DNA of 47,485 nt from Planctomycetota bacterium. Its GTDB lineage: Bacteria > Planctomycetota > Planctomycetia > Pirellulales > Pirellulaceae. This document shows, one piece after another, positions 28,037 through 35,228 of this stretch. Every line of letters begins with the position of its first letter. The first letter of the stretch is position 1. The position numbers and the translations under genes were made by a program. The notes under the pieces were generated by a model. The model was given only the letters and a program-made list of their open reading frames with translations. It was not told where the DNA came from and did not search any database. The stretch is taken from positions 1 through 47,485 of the forward strand of contig JACTND010000096.1 of the NCBI GenBank assembly GCA_014584305.1, given 5' to 3'.

Positions 28037-28835
28037 TATCGCCCTCGATCACCACCGCTTGTTGATATTCTCGCACCATGCGCGCTACGCTGTAGTTGTA
28101 ATCAGCCTTGGTAACGCGGGCCCGCCCTAAAAATCGTCCAGAACGATGGACATCCACGATGTGGCCTTCCTTTAACCCGTCATCCGTTCCCAATTGAAAA
28201 ACGATCAACTCGCCGCTGACATAGGTGACGATCCCTTCTAGCTTGGGAGTAACGTCAACCAGGGGCGTGTCGAGATCGAGCCCGTTAGACATCATGATTT
28301 TCGTCGCCACGCCCAGTTTGGATGTCAAATCCTCATTCATTTGATTCAACGTTTCGGCGCGAATCCGAGTTTCGTTCACCAAGTTATTCAACGAGACTAC
28401 CGAAACTTTTAGACTGGCGATTTCGTCGGTCAACTTGGTTTGCATTTCGCGCAATTGTTTGATCTCGGCGTCCTGCACCGCGACCATTTCCGTTTTGCGA
28501 TTCATGAGTACCAAGCGCTCCTGGCTAATTCCCTGTTCGGTTTGCAATTGTGCCACGGCTCGATCACGTGCGTCCTTTTCGTATTGCAACTCAGCATTGA
28601 GTTGGGCGAGCTGTTGCGCCCGGGCCACCGCCTCAGCGCGCAATTGACGTTCTTTGCCGGTTTGGCTTTCCTTGGCCGAGTTCACGAGCTGTTGCAGCAA
28701 TTGGGCGCGATCGCGATTCACGATCGCTAATTCTTTCCAGCGTTTCTGGGAGGCTCCCAGGATAAAGGCGATCACCAAAAAACAGACGCTCGTCACCAAG
28801 ATAAAAAACGTCAATATTTTACCGACAGTGTTCAT
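28017..28835 (-). CDS. Membrane-anchored coiled-coil protein
   Basis: A 272-residue protein. ATG 28835 (MNTVGKILTFFILVTS) has GAGGAA 8 bases upstream; a reading to 28865 is less likely. An N-terminal helix (residues about 7-27) anchors a long coiled coil of roughly 120 residues, rich in Gln, Glu, Arg and Leu (RDRAQLLQQLVNSAKESQTG and later), and then a small C-terminal beta-domain (GIVTYVSGELIVFQLGTDDGLKEGHIVDVHRSGRFLGRARV) that recalls the beta-barrels of MreC-like proteins. It is the first gene of the three-gene operon. The layout suggests an envelope-organising protein; I cannot name it. Confidence 0.65.
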   Translation of the reverse strand: MNTVGKILTFFILVTSVCFLVIAFILGASQKRWKELAIVNRDRAQLLQQLVNSAKESQTGKERQLRAEAVARAQQLAQLNAELQYEKDARDRAVAQLQTEQGISQERLVLMNRKTEMVAVQDAEIKQLREMQTKLTDEIASLKVSVVSLNNLVNETRIRAETLNQMNEDLTSKLGVATKIMMSNGLDLDTPLVDVTPKLEGIVTYVSGELIVFQLGTDDGLKEGHIVDVHRSGRFLGRARVTKADYNYSVARMVREYQQAVVIEGDNVTTKF

Positions 28836-29280
28836 GCGTGATTCCTCACTCCCACAAAGCTGCAATTAGGCGACGCGAAACGGCAAATACTGCCGCATCC
28901 TTGGTTATTTTCTTGGCGATAACGGTCCCAACACGGCGAATTTCCGGCGGAAGTCACTCGCGCCGGAGCGTTAACCAGGGTTGCGATCCCTGTTCGCACT
29001 GGATTTAGTATAGTTAAGCTTGGAAAACAGTGTCAATCATTTCGGTAATTTAGATGTTTTAGGGAACTTTTTCCGGCAACCCACCGGCGCGTTCCGGTTC
29101 CGTCCACGGAGAGAATCCTGCAACTGTCAATCGGCTTTGCGGCAGGCAAAACGTGGGGTCGGCCCGTCTATCCGACGGTTTTTTGCGTTGGGAAATGGGA
29201 ATCGCTGATAAATTCGATAAAATCGGTGCGATTCGGCCAAGAACGAGCCGTGAAATCGAGAGATTCAAGGGAGCGCTGAC
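28836..29280. other. Intergenic region between divergent operons
   Basis: The 445 bases hold the start of both the minus-strand coiled-coil operon and the plus-strand ABC operon. The clearest element is a terminator-like hairpin at 29164-29184. TATAGT at 29009-29014 could be a -10 for the plus strand, but no -35 stands at 17 bases. The stretch 29060-29190 is rich in short inverted repeats (CCGG...CCGG at 29080s, CCTGC...GCAGG around 29120-29145). Confidence 0.35.
29164..29184 (+). terminator. Intrinsic-terminator-like hairpin upstream of the ABC operon
   Basis: CCGTC (29164-29168), a 5-base loop and GACGG (29174-29178), followed at once by six T residues (29179-29184). This is the textbook form of a Rho-independent terminator on the plus strand. 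No plus-strand gene lies upstream of it within 1.7 kb, so it may be an attenuator in a leader of the ABC operon, or end a small RNA starting between 29015 and 29160. Confidence 0.6.
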
Positions 29281-29553
29281 ATGCGATCGATCACCCTAAA
29301 ACAACTCTTGATCGCGACGGCTGGCTTGGCCTTGGCTTTTGCGGTAATGACCATGGCCCTCCGCCAAAACTATTGGGCCATTGGGATATTTGCCTCGTTT
29401 CTGTTCGCCGCTGTCGCCCTGTTATTGAGTGGCGGCGTCTATTGGTTGTGGTACGCTGTGGGCTGGGTATCCTCAACTCGCTTTCGCAATGGAAAATTGA
29501 AGACCCCGTCGGCACTAACGACCCCCCCGAGGCCAATGGAGTACATGGAATGA
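29281..29553 (+). CDS. Small membrane protein, first gene of the ABC operon
   Basis: A 90-residue protein with two hydrophobic helices (about residues 9-26 and 33-58) and a short tail. ATG 29281 has GGGAG 7 bases upstream. Its stop overlaps the next ATG by 4 bases (ATGA), so translation is coupled. Family not recognised; it probably belongs to the export complex encoded downstream. Confidence 0.7.
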   Translation: MRSITLKQLLIATAGLALAFAVMTMALRQNYWAIGIFASFLFAAVALLLSGGVYWLWYAVGWVSSTRFRNGKLKTPSALTTPPRPMEYME

Positions 29554-31838
29554 TCTGGACCAGTTGCTGGGTCATGATTGGATGTATTGGCCTGTCGTTG
29601 GCTGCGCCGGCTGCTGCCCAAGGGCAAAACGATCATTGCCCTTACCGCGTTCACGTATCGGATCCGCTTGACAAAATGCACTCCTTAGTCGGCGGTTATC
29701 GGTACGTGCGGGCCACGATTACTCGCATTGGCCCGGACGCCATCGCCCGGTCCGGCCAAACCTACCAAATCTCTCATCGTCTTCAAGACTCGTTGGAGAA
29801 TTCTCGCATCGAATCGAAGGTCATGTTGCATATTCCCGCCGGCCAGTCTGTGGGAACTGTTGAGCTGCCAATCGGTCGGAAGGCGGATTGGCAATTTGGT
29901 CAGCTTGAATTTTTGGACGTCCAGGCTAATCGCGACGGATACAGTACCGGTAACATGGATGCGTCGATTCACATTTCGACGAGAAACCAGGGAATGCGAA
30001 TGCAAATCGAGGCACCGCCGACGTTCTTATTTGTGTCGAATAAGGCGATCTGCGACTATTCCGATTACGGCCAAGTTTGCCAACCAGGCGACAAGAAAAC
30101 GTTGGCCAGCGTTATAGAAAGTCGCGCGGCTGACCTAATCCAACTGCCTAATGTCATCGATTTGTATCGCGTCCTGGATGGGGAGTCCCGCCGCAGCGGC
30201 GAAACGTTGATTCACGCTCTGATAGAGTCGAAAAACCCATCGGCAGACGCTGATCGCGCATTGCTTTTGAACAATTCGGACATGATGATGGCATTACTGC
30301 CCGGCGAATTGCCTACCCAATGGATTGGGCTTATGCCGGTGAATTTCCTAATCATTTCCCTGTCCGATTTACGCGCCATGTCGGCCACGCATCCGGAACA
30401 ATGGCTCGCCGTGCGCGATTGGATTCGCGCTGGTGGCAGACTCGTAGTTACTGACTGCCAATCCGCCTCCAATCACTTCAACGAGTTCGAGGAGTTGTCT
30501 GGTCTGGCACACCTTGGTTCACGGCTGCGCCCGATTTGGTACGCCTGGGATGATGTCGATTGGCAGCACGCAGCGGCATGCTTGCAACAATCGACGGATT
30601 CGCAATCAGACACCTACGTTTACTTGTTTTCGTCCCTATTCGGTGGAAGTTCCGATAGTGCACCGCTAGCCGCAACCTCTTACGTGCGATCGCTGGACCG
30701 AGTTGCCGACGTCAGTCCTGCCGTCGCGTATATGGACTGGGGTGCAGGCCGAGTCATTGTGATGTCACCCGATAGCTGCGATTTCACCGGTGAGCATTGG
30801 GTCCAAGTTTTGGCGTCTGGTTGGGTGAATTCCCTCGCGCGATCACCGCGCAGGGTCATCGGGGAAATGGCGGGGAAATTCCGACCAACGGGTTTGCGGG
30901 TTCCGGGTGTCGGCCAGCCGCCTTATTTGGTTTTTGCTGCCCTGATCAGTGGGTTCGCGTTAGCGGTGGGGCCAGGATTGTATATTCTCTTGGCGCGTTG
31001 GCGACGCCTGGGACTCATGGTTGTCATCGTACCTTTTTTTTCATTGTTGGTTTCTTTGGGGCTCGTGCTGTATGCAATCGTAATTGATGGTTTTGAATTT
31101 CGCGTAGCGCGTCAAAGCGGGTCGATATTGGATGGCCGGACGGGAGTCATCACCACATTTACTGACATCGCCGTTTTTTCGGGGTTGAATCCCGGCATGT
31201 ACTCATTTTCTCCACATACTACACCCTTTGAACCATCGCCGGTTGGTTCAACGACGGTCAAGTCGTTTCTACCGGGTGAAACTCTCGTCCGCGGCGATTG
31301 GACGCGCGCCCGGACTCACCATCAAATGAACACCCTGACGATAACGGAGACGAGTCGGCGATTGGCTGTTTTCCAGGAAGTTGCCGACGATGGCGCAGCC
31401 ACCGATTGGTGGCTGCACAACGAATTGGGATGCGTAGCAGACCTCATTTTGGTTTCCACTGCCGAAGGCCTGTACTTTGCCGCTGATATCCCGCCTGGTC
31501 GAACGAAACTCCAACGTGTACCGGACGACTCCGCGCTGCGAACGATGTGTCGGCCGTACGTTTGGTCGACCGTAAACATCAGGCCATTCAATTTTTACGA
31601 ATGTAGAAACTTCTATTGGTGGGGCCAGAGCGATCCCGCTTTTGCTTGGCAATATCAGGATTTCACCGGATTATGTCAACGGTGGCAATATCCGTTGGAG
31701 GAGTCTCTGGGAACATCGACGAACTGGCTCCGAGCGGGCGAGTTCTTGGTCTTGCTGAACGCGTTCGACGGTGCGACGCAACTACGAGAAAACGAAAAGG
31801 CCATCCAGGAAAGGCACTTTATTCATGGTCGTTGGTGA
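29550..31838 (+). CDS. Large membrane protein of the ABC operon
   Basis: A 762-residue protein from ATG 29550. Its signal peptide is residues 1-24 (MIWTSCWVMIGCIGLSLAAPAAAQG). The extracytoplasmic domain (about 25-450) includes a segment of glutamine-amidotransferase-like character (FLIISLSDLRAMSATHPEQW, then WIRAGGRLVVTDCQS). Two helices follow around 465-520 (LVFAALISGFALAVGPGLYILLA and LGLMVVIVPFFSLLVSLGLVLYAIV). The C-terminal portion after the helices is again beta-rich. The layout resembles GldG-type subunits of gliding-motility-like ABC exporters and DUF4350-type proteins; the substrate is unknown. It overlaps the ATPase gene by 14 bases. Confidence 0.65.
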   Translation: MIWTSCWVMIGCIGLSLAAPAAAQGQNDHCPYRVHVSDPLDKMHSLVGGYRYVRATITRIGPDAIARSGQTYQISHRLQDSLENSRIESKVMLHIPAGQSVGTVELPIGRKADWQFGQLEFLDVQANRDGYSTGNMDASIHISTRNQGMRMQIEAPPTFLFVSNKAICDYSDYGQVCQPGDKKTLASVIESRAADLIQLPNVIDLYRVLDGESRRSGETLIHALIESKNPSADADRALLLNNSDMMMALLPGELPTQWIGLMPVNFLIISLSDLRAMSATHPEQWLAVRDWIRAGGRLVVTDCQSASNHFNEFEELSGLAHLGSRLRPIWYAWDDVDWQHAAACLQQSTDSQSDTYVYLFSSLFGGSSDSAPLAATSYVRSLDRVADVSPAVAYMDWGAGRVIVMSPDSCDFTGEHWVQVLASGWVNSLARSPRRVIGEMAGKFRPTGLRVPGVGQPPYLVFAALISGFALAVGPGLYILLARWRRLGLMVVIVPFFSLLVSLGLVLYAIVIDGFEFRVARQSGSILDGRTGVITTFTDIAVFSGLNPGMYSFSPHTTPFEPSPVGSTTVKSFLPGETLVRGDWTRARTHHQMNTLTITETSRRLAVFQEVADDGAATDWWLHNELGCVADLILVSTAEGLYFAADIPPGRTKLQRVPDDSALRTMCRPYVWSTVNIRPFNFYECRNFYWWGQSDPAFAWQYQDFTGLCQRWQYPLEESLGTSTNWLRAGEFLVLLNAFDGATQLRENEKAIQERHFIHGRW

Positions 31839-32385
31839 CGCAGTACATGTGTCCAACGGTTCACCGACCATTGATATTCAGCGCTTGACACGCTGGTTCG
31901 GCACGACCTGCGCCGTCAACGACTTCTCCATGCAAGTCCAAGCCGGTCAGGTGATGGGATTCATCGGCCCCAATGGTGCCGGCAAGACAACGACCATGCG
32001 TATCTTGGCTACGCTGGATGAGCCGGATTACGGCGATGCTTGGGTCGATGGGTTCTCGGTCATCAATGACCCCGATCACGTGCGGAAACGATTGGGATTC
32101 ATGCCCGACACCTACGGCACCTATTCCAATGTGACTTGTCTGGAGTATCTGGACTTTTTTGCGCGTGCCTACGGTCTGATGGGCCCCGCGCGAGTCGCCG
32201 CGATCCGCCGCGTTCTGGATTTTACGCATATGGGCGAAATGATCGAGAAACCGATTGCCGACTTGAGCAAAGGGATGAAACAACGTTTGTGTTTGGGTCG
32301 CGCGTTGATTCACGACCCGCAAGTGCTGATCCTCGACGAGCCAGCAGCGGGTTTGGATCCGCGCGCGCGGATCGCACGAGTGTGA
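31825..32385 (+). CDS. ABC transporter ATP-binding protein, N-terminal part (frameshifted)
   Basis: ATG 31825, preceded by AAGG, opens a nucleotide-binding domain with Walker A GPNGAGKTT, the ABC signature LSKGMKQR and Walker B VLILDEPAAGLDPRA, then stops at TGA 32383. The missing D-loop and H-loop portion continues in a different frame downstream, so a frame change is required within about 32356-32385. This piece alone (186 residues) would lack the H-loop histidine and could not complete a working ATPase. The break lies on or beside an 18-bp perfect palindrome. It may be a real mutation, a sequencing or assembly error, or less likely a programmed shift. Confidence 0.85.
   Translation: MVVGDAVHVSNGSPTIDIQRLTRWFGTTCAVNDFSMQVQAGQVMGFIGPNGAGKTTTMRILATLDEPDYGDAWVDGFSVINDPDHVRKRLGFMPDTYGTYSNVTCLEYLDFFARAYGLMGPARVAAIRRVLDFTHMGEMIEKPIADLSKGMKQRLCLGRALIHDPQVLILDEPAAGLDPRARIARV
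32356..32373. repeat. 18-bp perfect palindrome at the ATPase frame break
   Basis: GATCCGCGCGCGCGGATC is its own reverse complement. It sits exactly where the codons for GLDPRAR of the ATPase should run into the next helix. If five bases are removed from the right side (GATCG), the frame closes and gives DPRAR followed by TSVKEM, which has the length of normal family members. Confidence 0.95.
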
Positions 32386-32822
32386 AGGAAATGATCGGCG
32401 AATTGCGGGCGCAGGGAAAGTCGCTACTGATCAGCAGCCACATCCTCAGCGAATTGTCCGAGATGAGCGATCTCGTCGCTATTATCGAACAAGGCAAGAT
32501 GTTGGCGACGGGGACCGTGGACGAGATCCTGCACGGCGCAATCGAATCGCGCAATGAATCGAGCGTTAAGCTGGTCAGCCTGCAAGCCGATTGTATGACC
32601 GATCCGGCCACAACAGCGGCTTGGCTGGCCGCGCAGCCGCAAGTGGAGTCGCCGACGGTGGAGGGGCACACGATTGAATTTCGTTTTCCCGCAGACCCCG
32701 CACGGCAAGCCGAACTGCTGTCCGCCTTGGTATTGGCTGGGCACCGCGTGTCGCGGTTTGCCGTGAAACAACGAACACTGGAAGAAGCGTTCCTGCACGT
32801 CACACAAGGCCGCGTTCAATGA
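32374..32822 (+). CDS. ABC transporter ATP-binding protein, C-terminal part (other frame)
   Basis: In this frame the protein continues with VKEMIGELRAQGKSLLISSHILSELSEMSD, where SSHIL holds the H-loop histidine, and then a C-terminal extension (about 100 residues; ATGTVDEIL and TLEEAFLHVTQG) of the sort found in Gld/Nod-type exporters. The frame remains open upstream to 32136 but that part is a shadow of the N-terminal piece. The stop at 32820 overlaps the permease ATG (ATGA). With the upstream piece it makes a protein of about 331 residues, the usual length. Confidence 0.85.
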
Positions 32823-34543
32823 AGCCAACCTCTGCGCCTCACGACCACTCGCTGTTCCACGAGCACTCCATATTGGCGGAACCGCGCAACTTTTGGCAAC
32901 GCGCAGTTCAGTGGTTTACCGATTGGTCCAGTCCGATTGTCGTCAAGGAATATCGCCAGGCCATCAAAAGCCGCCAGTTCGTTTGGACCTTCATGCTGCT
33001 GTTGTTGGCGGTCCTGATTTGGTCGTTGGGGACTGTCGCGCTGGCGATCGGAAATGACTATTCGACGGCGGGCATACACGTTTTGAATGGCTATCTATGG
33101 ATCCTCGCATTTCCGGCGATCGTTATCGTGCCCTTTACGGCCTTTCGTTCCTTGGCGCGCGAATACGAAGACGAGACGATTCAATTGGTCGGGATTACGA
33201 CCATGAAACCCAGGCAGTTGGTGACCGGCAAACTGCTGAGCGCCTTGTTGCAATTGACGATTTATCTGGCGGCGGTAGGGCCATGTATTGCCTTCTCCTA
33301 TCTATTGCGCGGTATTGACCTGGTGCAAATCGCGTCGTCACTCGTTTATTTGATGTCGGTAGCAGTTGCGGCGACCTGTTTGGGGTTGATGTGTGGGGGA
33401 CTCGGCAAGAACGCATTTTTGCGCCTAGCCATCAACCTATTCTTGATCATCGGTTTGCTGTTCCTATACATCTTCATGACGGGCTTGTTAACCGCATTGA
33501 TGTTTCGGCCGAGGTACGGATCGGAAATAAACCCTGATTTGGTTATGGCCATCGTTGCGACTGTTTCTTGTGCTTTCGCCTATTTGTTTTTCGAGGCCGC
33601 TGGAGCCCAGGTTAGTTTTCCAGCCAGCAATCGCAGCAGTCGTGTGCGCGTCGGCACCGTGGTAGTGCAATCCGCAATCGCCGCCGTAATGGCATCCATT
33701 TATTTCGGCAATTTGAACGAGTTCTACGCGCAAATCGACCGGGAGATGATGCTCTTATTCTGCGCGACAACGATGTTGGCCACCCACCTGTGGGTGGTTG
33801 TCGGTAGCATGATGGCGGCCGAAAGCGGTGTCATTTCGGACCGCGTGCGCCGCGCCTTGCCCAGAACGCTGTGGGGCCGAACGTGGTTGTCCTTATTTTT
33901 CCCTGGGCCAGGTCGGGGACTGCTGTTCTCAATAACCCAAATCCTCGTTTGGCCAGTGGCCATAATCGGAGTCTGGATGGCCTGGGCACTGATCATGCAG
34001 CCACCTTGGCTTCCTGTCTGGCAAACGAGTTTGTGGGAACTCGCCACAGTATTCGAGTTTTATGCCATCAATTCGATCCTCGGCGTTGGCTATCTGTCCG
34101 GCACCTATTTGTTGTGCCATTGGCTACGCCGCCGCTTGGGTCGCACCATGTTGCCGTTGTATGGCTTGGTGATTGTCCTGATCCTCTACGCGGTCGTGAA
34201 TACGGGGGCTTTTTTGACATCCGCGGTGTTGAACTCAATGAGTGGCGCGAGCGATTCCATAGATGAAATGGCGCCGATGATTGTCGTTTGGCCTGTGCTT
34301 ATGGAGAAAATCGACCGACAAATGTCTATTATCGCCAACATGCGACAACCGGGCCTAGCGCTTGCGGTGCTTTCTTTTCCGCTCATACTGTCGATTGCGG
34401 CGATTGGAATTGCTGCCCGTGAATTGAACCTGCGCTGGCTGCCGACGCCGCAACGCGTGTTGGCCGAACCAAAGCACGTCTCCACCGCGAAATCGGAAGT
34501 GGAGAGCTTTGAGGACATTCTCGCCGAACGCGCGCGCGAATGA
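32819..34543 (+). CDS. ABC-2 type permease
   Basis: A 574-residue membrane protein coupled to the ATPase gene by a 4-base overlap. After an N-terminal cytosolic segment with VVKEYRQAIKSRQF there are about eleven to twelve hydrophobic helices (for example LLLLAVLIWSLGTVALAIG and LAINLFLIIGLLFLYIFMTGL). The helix-loop motif AREYEDETIQLVGITTMKP between helices 2 and 3 is the coupling-helix signature of the ABC-2/GldF permeases. With the ATPase and the large extracytoplasmic protein it would form an exporter or an envelope-remodelling complex. Confidence 0.85.
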   Translation: MKPTSAPHDHSLFHEHSILAEPRNFWQRAVQWFTDWSSPIVVKEYRQAIKSRQFVWTFMLLLLAVLIWSLGTVALAIGNDYSTAGIHVLNGYLWILAFPAIVIVPFTAFRSLAREYEDETIQLVGITTMKPRQLVTGKLLSALLQLTIYLAAVGPCIAFSYLLRGIDLVQIASSLVYLMSVAVAATCLGLMCGGLGKNAFLRLAINLFLIIGLLFLYIFMTGLLTALMFRPRYGSEINPDLVMAIVATVSCAFAYLFFEAAGAQVSFPASNRSSRVRVGTVVVQSAIAAVMASIYFGNLNEFYAQIDREMMLLFCATTMLATHLWVVVGSMMAAESGVISDRVRRALPRTLWGRTWLSLFFPGPGRGLLFSITQILVWPVAIIGVWMAWALIMQPPWLPVWQTSLWELATVFEFYAINSILGVGYLSGTYLLCHWLRRRLGRTMLPLYGLVIVLILYAVVNTGAFLTSAVLNSMSGASDSIDEMAPMIVVWPVLMEKIDRQMSIIANMRQPGLALAVLSFPLILSIAAIGIAARELNLRWLPTPQRVLAEPKHVSTAKSEVESFEDILAERARE

Positions 34544-34567
34544 TCCAATCCGTTCCGCAACCAATAA

Positions 34568-35099
34568 TCAGTGGAAATTCGGCTCTTGTAAGCCGAAGGC
34601 ATCCGCCACGCGATTGAAAAAAGCGAACAGGGCCGTGACATAGACCGCTTCAGCAATTTGAGGATCGCTCCATCCACAGGACCGCAGCCGGTCGATGTCC
34701 TCGCGGTGCGTCTCGCTGGGACGCAACGTCAGTTGTTCGACAAACACCAAGAGTTCCCGGTCCGCGTTCGCCAGGTGCTGCCCATCGCACTCGCCACGAC
34801 GGACTGATTCGACCGCGTCTGATTCCTCGCCCTGCAACTGCAGGAACAGCGCATGCGCGCCGACTCAGTAACGGCACTTGTTCAACGCCGACACCAAGGT
34901 GGCGATCCGTTCCTTGGTCCGACGGTCCAAATGCCCATCCGAAAATTGAACGCGGTCGGAGAAGGCGATCACGTCGCGGAGGAAATCCGGCCGTTGGCAC
35001 TTCCGTTCGCTGCGGATTGCGCGCGAACCAATCATCGTATATTTGCCGCAGTTCCCCCGTCGCGTCTTTTTCGTTCACCCAAGCAATAAATGGGTTCAT
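34568..35099 (-). pseudogene. AhpD-like peroxidase-related gene with in-frame TGA (selenocysteine candidate), frame-disrupted
   Basis: The N-terminal part (from ATG 35099, MNPFIAWVNEKDATGELRQ) reads in one frame as far as EVPT at about 34992. The family then continues, in another frame, from RPDFLRDVIAFSDR (34993 downward), with QFSDGHLDRRTKERIATLVSALNKCRY, TGA at 34865-34867, VGAHALFLQLQGEESDAV and finally AEAVYVTALFAFFNRVADAFGL. Family members place the redox pair as CxxC in this segment, and TGA takes the place of the second Cys (CRY-U). About eight residues (ILKxxSxR) are missing at the frame break, consistent with an out-of-frame deletion of some 22-26 bases. AhpD-like proteins reduce peroxides, and AhpD-like selenoproteins have been reported from bacterial surveys. 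A shorter frame from ATG 35035 would also cross the TGA. Confidence 0.75.
34831..34844 (-). promoter_or_regulatory. SECIS-like hairpin downstream of the in-frame TGA
   Basis: Read on the minus strand, CCTGC-AGTT-GCAGG forms a perfect 5-bp stem with a 4-base apical loop. The loop begins 25 bases after the TGA (34865-34867), within the 16-37 base window of bacterial SECIS elements, and has G as one of its first two bases, as they require. Lower pairing is weaker. A GCGCATGCGC palindrome (34849-34858) lies between the TGA and the hairpin and could compete. Confidence 0.6.
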
Positions 35100-35228
35100 G
35101 TGTTTACTCACTCATTGATTGACGACCTTTCCAACGGCCGGGCGCAAGTATAGGAATGCGCGGCGCCGCGGGTCAAGAATGGACCCTTGGGCGGCTTCTA
35201 TTGTCCGCTCGCGGTTGACTACGCGCGG

